From contig OY755181.1 of assembly GCA_963576735.1 (NCBI GenBank), positions 1,612,001-1,676,000 on the forward strand: a DNA stretch of 64,000 bases. Direction: 5' to 3'. Origin of the DNA: Bedellia somnulentella (lineage: Eukaryota > Arthropoda > Insecta > Lepidoptera > Bedelliidae). How positions within the stretch are numbered: position 1 is the stretch's first letter; each line of letters begins with the position of its first letter. The notes under the pieces were generated by a model. It worked only from the letters and a program-made list of their open reading frames with translations. It made no database searches and was not told the origin of the DNA. Below are positions 12,401 to 21,400 of this stretch, in pieces. Made by a program: the position numbers and the translations under genes.

Positions 12401-15400
12401 CTAATTCCTTAGCTCTGGCTACCCCTTCTAGGGATTTATAGCCGTGAGTATATGTATGTATGTATGCAATGGGATTAGATTATAAGATCAAACAACGACC
12501 AAATAAAAGTTACGCCAGAATGAAAAAAAAAATACAATAATTAAAACCACGGAAAGAGTTCGTTGCTGAAATCCAAGCTAAAATTGCATTACATGAAGTT
12601 TTATGCATTCATGTATTCAAATCAAATAATGTTCTGAGCATGTTTAACGTTGTGGTTTCGGTAAAATTTGACTCTTGCATCCGCATCCTAATTTTAAACA
12701 CCATAAATGTTTACCCGTCCCAGTTTCTCTTACGCTTCACTTATTTATGATTATATTTTATAGTAATCTTTCAGTAGATCTTTCCTAGGTGGAAATAGAA
12801 TAGTTTAAATTTTGGTCTGTTCCGTGCGTGCGTACGATGCCTTGTTTATCAAAACAGTTTTCTATAGATAGTTTCTTTTGAATTTAATCGCAGTAAGAAT
12901 AGTAAGCAATATCTTTCTTCTAATAGTCTGAGCATTCTGAATTTTCCGAATCGTAGATTTAAGAAGAATGTGTTTAAAATCTCATACCGTCAACTATAAA
13001 CGGCATGATATCATTAAATAATAGAACCTGGTAAAACTTATATACACCTACTAAAACTTCCTTTTCAATAAAAATCTCTCAATTAAATAGACTAACATTA
13101 CTTTCAGGGTGAAGAATCGGTGGCGTCAATGAATTCAATGTCAATATGCAAATCAGAGCTACTATTCTCTCCTGTCAAAGAACCAGCGCACGGGGTACAT
13201 TTTAGTGTGGACAGCCTCGACTGCGAGCTGCCCACGGAGCAAGACCTTATCCTCACATGCCAAGCCAATAAGGACAACTACACCATCGCCTTTGAAGGCA
13301 GTCTCACCATATATTCGGAGGACAGTGAGTTCAATGAACCGTCCGTCAATCACAAACATGGTATGTTCGAGTTAATTATTATTGTGATCACTTTTCAAGA
13401 TAACCTTATTAGTACTTATGATGCAATAGTTTAAAATTAATATATATACTAATGTGGTCTTCATTTTCAGACATAACGGAAAGGGAGCTTGAAAATATAT
13501 TAGATAATAGTGAAAGAACGCGCAGGAATTTAGAATTATTAGAAAGATGTAAGAAATTAACAAATAAACTTACTACGTCAATGGCAAGAAGCGAATTAGG
13601 TTTAACTACTTGGAGTAAGATTAAGAAACAAACAAGTGAATCACCGCTGAGAAGGTAACTTTTGTTATTATATTTACACGATTATTTTCAGTTCATTTGC
13701 CTTAACAACATACATACATACATATACTCACGGCTATATTTCCCTAGAAGGGGTAACCAGAGCTAAGGAATTATAAATTCCTCAGCCACTTTTGGAAGTT
13801 GAGTGGGGAAAAGATGGTAGAAATAAAGGTTTTTGGTGATGGGTCTCCAACCGCATCGCCCAAAAATCCAGTAAAAAGCCCCAATACCCTTAGTCACCTC
13901 TTACGACACCCGTGGGTAGAAAGGAGTAGCGACATTCTTAGCCGGCACTACACGGCAAAGAAATTTAATCATAATATATATACCCTTTCTCCATGGCCTT
14001 GCGGTAATACGTTTAGTTTACAATCCTGAGGGATAAAAAGGGTCAGCTTTGTAGTGTCGGCTTAGTATAGCATTAACCCATTTCTTTGGCGATTTAGTTG
14101 TAGACTCAATTCCCCAATAAACTTTCCAAAGAGACTATATAATTGCAAACTGTGAAGCTCTAGCTACTCCTTGTTAGGACTTATAGTCGTTAGTTTGTGC
14201 ACGTATCCATGAGTGTAAATTTAGATTAATTTTTAGTAATGAATTGGGAAACGAAAGTTTTATGTTATAAATTTTATTAATGTTATATTGTATTTTGCTT
14301 TATTTTACAGAGATCCCTCAGGCAACAATAATGATAATGAAACCGACAATACAACTAATCAAACAAATGAAATGATCAATTCTGTTATCAAAAGTCAAAG
14401 TCTGCCAAATCTTTATAAAAGGAAATTAATGTCTAGTTCTATTAACTCCAATGCACTGAGCAACTCAACCGTAAGTATTTTGCTACAATTGCAACTTCGG
14501 GTACTACTTTTAGCTTCTTCTATACATCATATTAATGATGCCATTATTTATTTCAGGTTGATTCGTTTACTGTAAACCAAAGAATAACAGGCACTTCAGC
14601 ATGTATGAAAGTATATGACGTAGCTCAAAACAGAACCAATGGTAGCCAACATTCTGAACCTATGAGTACGTCATCTACAGAAAACCATTCATCAGACAAA
14701 AGCCAAACTAAACAACCCATTAATTTAGTGAAACTATTTATGAAACAAAAAAGCTCAAGCAATGATGGTATCGGAAGCCTGGATATTGAAAGGCCCGAGT
14801 GCTGGCCATCGAGTTCAGGGGGCGAGAGTAGCGAATCTATAGGCGAACAAAAACTAGGAGATGTGAAATCAATACTTAGGAACAGCTCGAACCTTGAATA
14901 TCCACATGAAGAAAGCCAAGACAAAACTTCAGATGACATACCAGTTGTTTATGAAGAAATCAGAACTCATTTAACTACCAAATGTTATGAAGATATTTTT
15001 ATTGAAGAAGATGAGTCAAATTATGATAACGAAAGTAACCTTTATGCTACAGTTAACAAATCTCATTCTAAAAGAATTCATACAAATATCGCCAACAGCC
15101 CATCAAAGATAAAAAGTAATAGGAAATCGTGCTCTTCTCAGTCTTCGGCTACCAGTGTTAGTATATCAAGTTGCTCTGAATCAGATGGCACGCAAATTAC
15201 TAGATTGAATAAAATACTACACAAAGAGCCGGTTGACAATAAAGCAACATCAACACATGCACAAACGCAAACAATGGATAAGAGTATGCAAACGTCGAAT
15301 ATACAACTATCGACCCCATCGCATGAGTTTTTTAAGGTGGTTGAACCATCTTTCCTTCAAAAACTAAAGGAAGGGGATTGCGAAAAGCCTGTGTTTGTAT

Positions 15401-18400
15401 TGTATCCTAACTATGCTTTACCAGATATCGGATTTTTAAACGGAAGGCAAAACATTTTCTTAAATCCACTAAAAATAAATTCTTCTCCTAGATCGAGTGA
15501 GATTAAAAAACGATTGCAAATAAAAGGCAAACGTCCATTTTCATGTAATGATCTAGAGGTATTAAAAAAGAAAGGTTTAAGTCACATAAAAGATTGGGAT
15601 TCCTTGAACTTCTTACTGCCAAAAGAGTGCAAACAATTATTATCGGAAGTTCCAGAACTAAAGCAACACATGCAGAAGGAATTTTCTCCGAGAAGTAATG
15701 ATAAAAACTCAAAGCTAAAGAATAGACCAATGAGCTGCGATTATAACAACTTAACAGGGCAAACAGCAGTGTCATCAAGTTCAAGTACAGCTACTCAACC
15801 ATCTTCGGGATACAGAGGGTCGTCAACTATCCTAACCGATTCTTCAGCTCAAAACAGCCCAGCCCCAACAGGAAACTTTAATCCTTTGTTCGTTTATCGT
15901 TATGATAGCACAACAAGTTCAGAAGCAAGCTGTCCTAATAATGAAGTACACGGAAAAGTTAACCCTACTATTCCTAAAAGATCAATGTCGCTTGCGGATC
16001 AAAATCGGTTGATTAAAGGTGAGCCCGTCCCTCCACGACCACCGCTACCTAAAAGCATCCTAAGAAAATCTATGGATAAAACCAGAAAATCTGGTGCCTA
16101 TGGTAAACGCTACAGCATGTTTGAAATGGATGATTTCTTTCAAGATCCTATTGTCTGTATGACAACAGCCACAGAGCAACAGAAAACTCAAAAAAGACGA
16201 TCTCTTCAAGAACCATATTATTTACAAAATCAAAACATTGAAAGTAGGAAAAATAATGATCTTGCAGCTAAAAGATTGTCTCAACAGTTCCTTGATGCTG
16301 CTGATAAGGATGCAGATTACAATGAATATTACCATGATGAAGGTGTGGGTACAGAAAGTAGCTTAGATTCAGGAAAATCTCATGACTTAAAGTACCATAG
16401 ACCGCACACACCACCTTTACCAAAACCTAGGACAAAGAAATTGGAATATACTGAATTTCCACCTCCAGGAGCACTCATTAGTAGTGCAGACTTGCAACAA
16501 CTAGAAGATTTTCTAAAACAAAGTGGTTTTGAGTGTCTAAATATAGAAGAATGGGATCAAAATCAGGTTCAAAAGGTAAGAAAGCAAGTATCAAAATTTT
16601 TGCAAATGAAAAAATCCCAAGAGGAGAATGAGAAATCTACAGACTCTGGTAGTAGTTCCGGTAAAAAGTCTGTGAGTTTTGTTAACAAGTCGGGCGCTAC
16701 TGTTCCTGAGGTGATACAGAATCAGCTGAGAATTGTAGAGGAGCTGAAAGTGGCAAGTTCAGCGCCGCCCAACTCTCCAAATATATCTGCTGTGATAGCC
16801 CAACGACACTACCAGGTATAGTAACCTTTTTCTCATAATCTCAACAAGTCCTGTTATATGCTGTTCTTGAGTTCTGTTTGGTTCTTATAATGTGAGTATT
16901 TTTTTTTACTTTATTTTTGTTTTGTGCATGTTTTATTATTTTCTTCTTATTTTTTGTTATTTATTTAAGTAGATTTTTCGTTAATGACTTTTTGATATAG
17001 TATAATAGAAAAATACAGAAAAGTACAGCAGTGATAGCCCAGTGGGTAGAACACTCGCTTATCGTGCAAACGACTAGTGTTCAAATCCTGGATCGGGCCT
17101 ACACCAATTTGTCTTTTCTAAAAGACATATGTGTGGTTAATTTATCATGGTTGTTAACGGTGAGGGAAAACATCGTGAGGAAACCCACATGGCTGAGTTG
17201 TACTTAGTCATGTGACAGTGTATTCGTACCAAACGGCGATAGGCCTGCCCCCTATCACGTGAGTACACTGTCCATGCAAAACGTGGGTACTCTGAACACC
17301 AGGTGACAAAGTCACGTGATGTTCAGAAGTATTAGTACCTCTGCCAACCCCTTCGGGGATATTCGGCGTGAACGTTTATGTTATGTTATGTTATGTATGT
17401 TATAATAGAAAAAAAACAGTAAACGTTATTTACGTCTATAACTTTGCAGGGTACAAATCTAGCTGAAATACCAATCTGTGAGGAAGCGGAAGTAAGCCCT
17501 GATGAATTTGGAAGTCCAGTTCATCAAGGAAGTAAAGGAAAATACGATATTATTGATATATCACAGAAAAGAGGTAAATATTATGTTGTTTGTTATCAGT
17601 AGGCGATGTGGACTGTTACAAAAACCAAGTATTTTTAAGTAAAATAATTTAGCGGATAAGTAAATAATCTTTGAAGTCTGTGATGGATGATCGATCGATA
17701 TTGATTGAAAAGGTCTATTACTACCTACCTATTACCACAAAACCTAATGATAGTGATGAAATTTTGTATGGCTAGGTCTCATCTAATTTTGTAATAAGTT
17801 AACTTTAAACGTCGGTTTTTTTAAATTTAAACAAATTGTTTCAGGCCTTGTCTCCAACGTAACAGACGCAGTAGAGATGCTAATTCAACATTTTTCCACG
17901 GCAACTGACCAAACAGAGCTGGCATACCTTGGAGACTCAAACGAGACTCCGACGTGTGCTAAGATTGCTTTGAATGCTTTGTGTCCTGCACTTTACGCCA
18001 TTCTACGCGATGGATTGAAGGAAAATATCGAGACATCCTTCGGTGCAGTTAACAACTCCGTTTGGCAGATGGTTGAAGCTACTGCAAGACAAGGTAATTA
18101 AACAAACTTTTAAGGACATACATGCATACATACACATACTCACGGCTATAAATCCCTAGAAGGGGTAGCCAGAGCTAAGGAATTAGAAATTCCTCAGCCA
18201 CTTTTGGAAAGTTGTGTAAGGAAAGAATGGTAAAATAAAGGTTGTTGGTGATGGGTCTCCAACCGCATCGCCTAAAAATCCATTAAAAGCCCCCAATACC
18301 GTTAGTCGCCTCCTACGTACACCCACCGGAAGAAATGGGGTAGTGCTATTCTAAGCCGACACTACACAGTAAAGTATTTTAAATATGGACGCTTTATTTG

Positions 18401-21400
18401 TTAATTTTCTCAACATTTATGTTATCATACTTGAAGTTAAGTTCTGATGAAATTTCCACAGTAAGTGGATATTTCGTCTGAGGGGGCACGTTCTCCTTCT
18501 CCATACTACCAGTCTATATACGCTCCTAACTATTGGGTTTTCTATTAAAATTTCTTTTAATACCCATTATTTCATTACCTTGTTTCTTTTTTACAGGTCC
18601 GATCACCAAATCCCTCAATGAACTGGTTTTAAGAATTAATAGTGAGGATGCCGTTACTGAAGGACTGGTCAAGTTCAATGCGTTTATTTTGGGTCTTCTA
18701 AAGTAAGTCGATTTATTTATAACTAAATCAATAAATATATGTGGCCATTCTTAAATTTGAAAAAATTAAAAGATAAATGTATAGCAAAAAGTAGAAAATA
18801 CTTATAAATATCTGTCACATACTTGATTAATACACTTTTGGTTCAATAGGAAAACCTGTGCAATACGTACCGGATACCAGTACTATTAGATTTTTGAGCG
18901 ATACTAACATTATCTATTATTTCAGCGCACAATCAGTAGATGCATGGCTAACATATGTCCGTACAAGAGAGTCGGTATTAGCAAAACATTACGGACCCGA
19001 CTCCCTCATCCTGGCTGGTTGCGTTGGTGAACCTCGCTGTAGAGCCTTATTAGACACACTACTCGCCAGCTTGGAACCTCTGAAACTGTTACCATTTTCA
19101 TTGGACTTAATGTTTGAAATGCGCGAATTACACCGAAGCTTTAAGAAAATTGAAAGTGAAATGAGGGCAGCTAGTCGGGTAAGAACTTTGAACATTTATT
19201 TAATTATATAAGGTTTTGGAATAAGATTAACATGGTACTTAGTTGTATTCATAAATTTAAGTTCAAAATAATATAATCTTGGTTTTGTTTGTGACCAGCA
19301 ATAAATTATGTCGCTTAACTTTACCAGACATCGCTTTATTTGCACATGATTGTTTTGCATGTACTGGTGCCTCAGCAGTAGCAGCAAAGCGAGCTATATT
19401 GATAATTCATATTCATGTCGTGCATAGCTTTCATTAAATGCAAATAAGGCAGTCCTGGGACCGAAACGCTAAGAGTTCGATACACTCATAGCAATAACTA
19501 AAATTAACCAAAGCATGTCGCATGAATCTAAAAATACTTTAATATTTAACAGCCTACAACGATTAGCACGCCACCATTAACACTCAACCAACGGAATCTA
19601 CTGAAATTGGTGCGTTCAATGCAGTCTAGTGGACAAAGTGACGATTGCCAAAACAGCGTTATTATGCGACACAAAGAACACCCCAGAAATAAAGAGCCCT
19701 CGACACCTGACCTCCTCAATGATTCAGCTAATGTAACACATGCGACTTCAGAAAAATCTCGCCCAAGATCTTGTGTTAACCCAACTAGCTATGACTTGTG
19801 TCCTAATAACAGTCGAATAGATCTAGAGAATCGTAGATGGTCGGGTGTCCAACTGGGGTCAAAGCTGATGCAAGCGTTTGATAGACTGGTTCTCGATGAC
19901 AGTGACGACTACACCGATAGTTTAGAGAATAATAAACACGCCATTAAAAATATCGGCAACGAACCAAAGGTAACTCGGTTGGCAATCGTGTGTGTTCTGT
20001 AGACGACTGCTTCATTGTTTTGTTTGCATCATTCATGTTTATTTGCGAATCATCATTATACAACAGTATACAAATGCAAAATTATTTTTGTGTGGTTTTT
20101 TGTTACAGTAGGTTTGAATAAAGCGACTCCATTTTTATAATTTTTTTTAGTTTTATGTTTTTAAACATGTTATACGGTTGTAAGGATCGATTTATGTTTT
20201 ACTGCACTTAGCTATCTTCCTAATAGTGTTTTTGTATTAGTATTTATTTTGATATGATAGTTCTCTTAATAAATCATGGTTAATCCTTTCAGTTGGAATG
20301 GAGTGGCGAGGACGGCTGGCGGCCAAGTTCTGAAGGAAGTGGGGGCGGAAAGTTTAGGAAACTACAACTCAAGTGGGAGATGCTCAGTAACCACGACTCA
20401 TCTCCTCAGTCGCCTCAATCTCAATTGCCATCAGGTAAACTTTCCACATTAGCACTAGAAATAAATGTTATTATTTTATCGTCATCAATGCTTATCTATA
20501 ACGGATGATTTATTTGATTTCATTGAGTATGCATCTATTTAAATCTGTATACTTCTGTTTAGGTGAAACATCTCCCGCCACATCGAGAGGCTCTAGAATC
20601 CCAAGGCCAGTCACATCGCCGGTCAGACCACAGACCAGCCTTCAGTCCCCGGCCAAGAATAACCATCGGTATGTTTAATTTGCTACAAATACTTCTTTTA
20701 CTTTGAATACTTGAAGAATGGGTAACTGATGCATTTTAAGTAGCATTTCATTTCTGTTAGTCGATTTCGAACTTGAAATATTTACCAAAATTTATTAGTT
20801 TGCATATTTATGTAACTTAGAAACAAAGTTACGAACTATTAATTGAAATGCTGAACGTAGTTAAAGAGAAAATATGTATTATACTAAACATTAACATCGT
20901 CGTTTGTAATGTTAGATTATGTGACCGAGTGAGAAATAGTGCTATTCGTGAAAAGTGTGGTGTGGTGTGAAAGATGATATTGTAAGAAAGATAGAAAAAG
21001 GAATGTTGAGATCGTTTGGGCACATAAAGAGGATGGATGATAGAAAATTGGTAAAAGGGATCTATAGAGCTAGTGTGGATGGTAATGTTAGTAGAGGACG
21101 ACCACGGAGAACATACTTGGATCAAATTGAGAATGTGCTCAAAAAGGCTGGCGTCCGAAGCATGAAGAATAAAAGAGCATGTATGAAAAGATTGATGGAT
21201 GTAAACGAAGCTAGAGAGGTTTGTCAGGATCGTACGAAGTGGCGATCAATAGTCTCTGCCTACCCCAATGGGAACTAACGGCGTGAGAATATGTATGTAT
21301 GTATGTATGTATTAACTTCCGCTTTTATTATAACATTTAAAGTTTTTTATTCAATAGGATCTATACGGAATAGAATGGATGATTGAACAATGTGGTAAGA

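Noticed and set aside
13162..13359. Minus-strand frame over the exon 13108-13360
   Set aside because: Shadow of a well-supported plus-strand exon.
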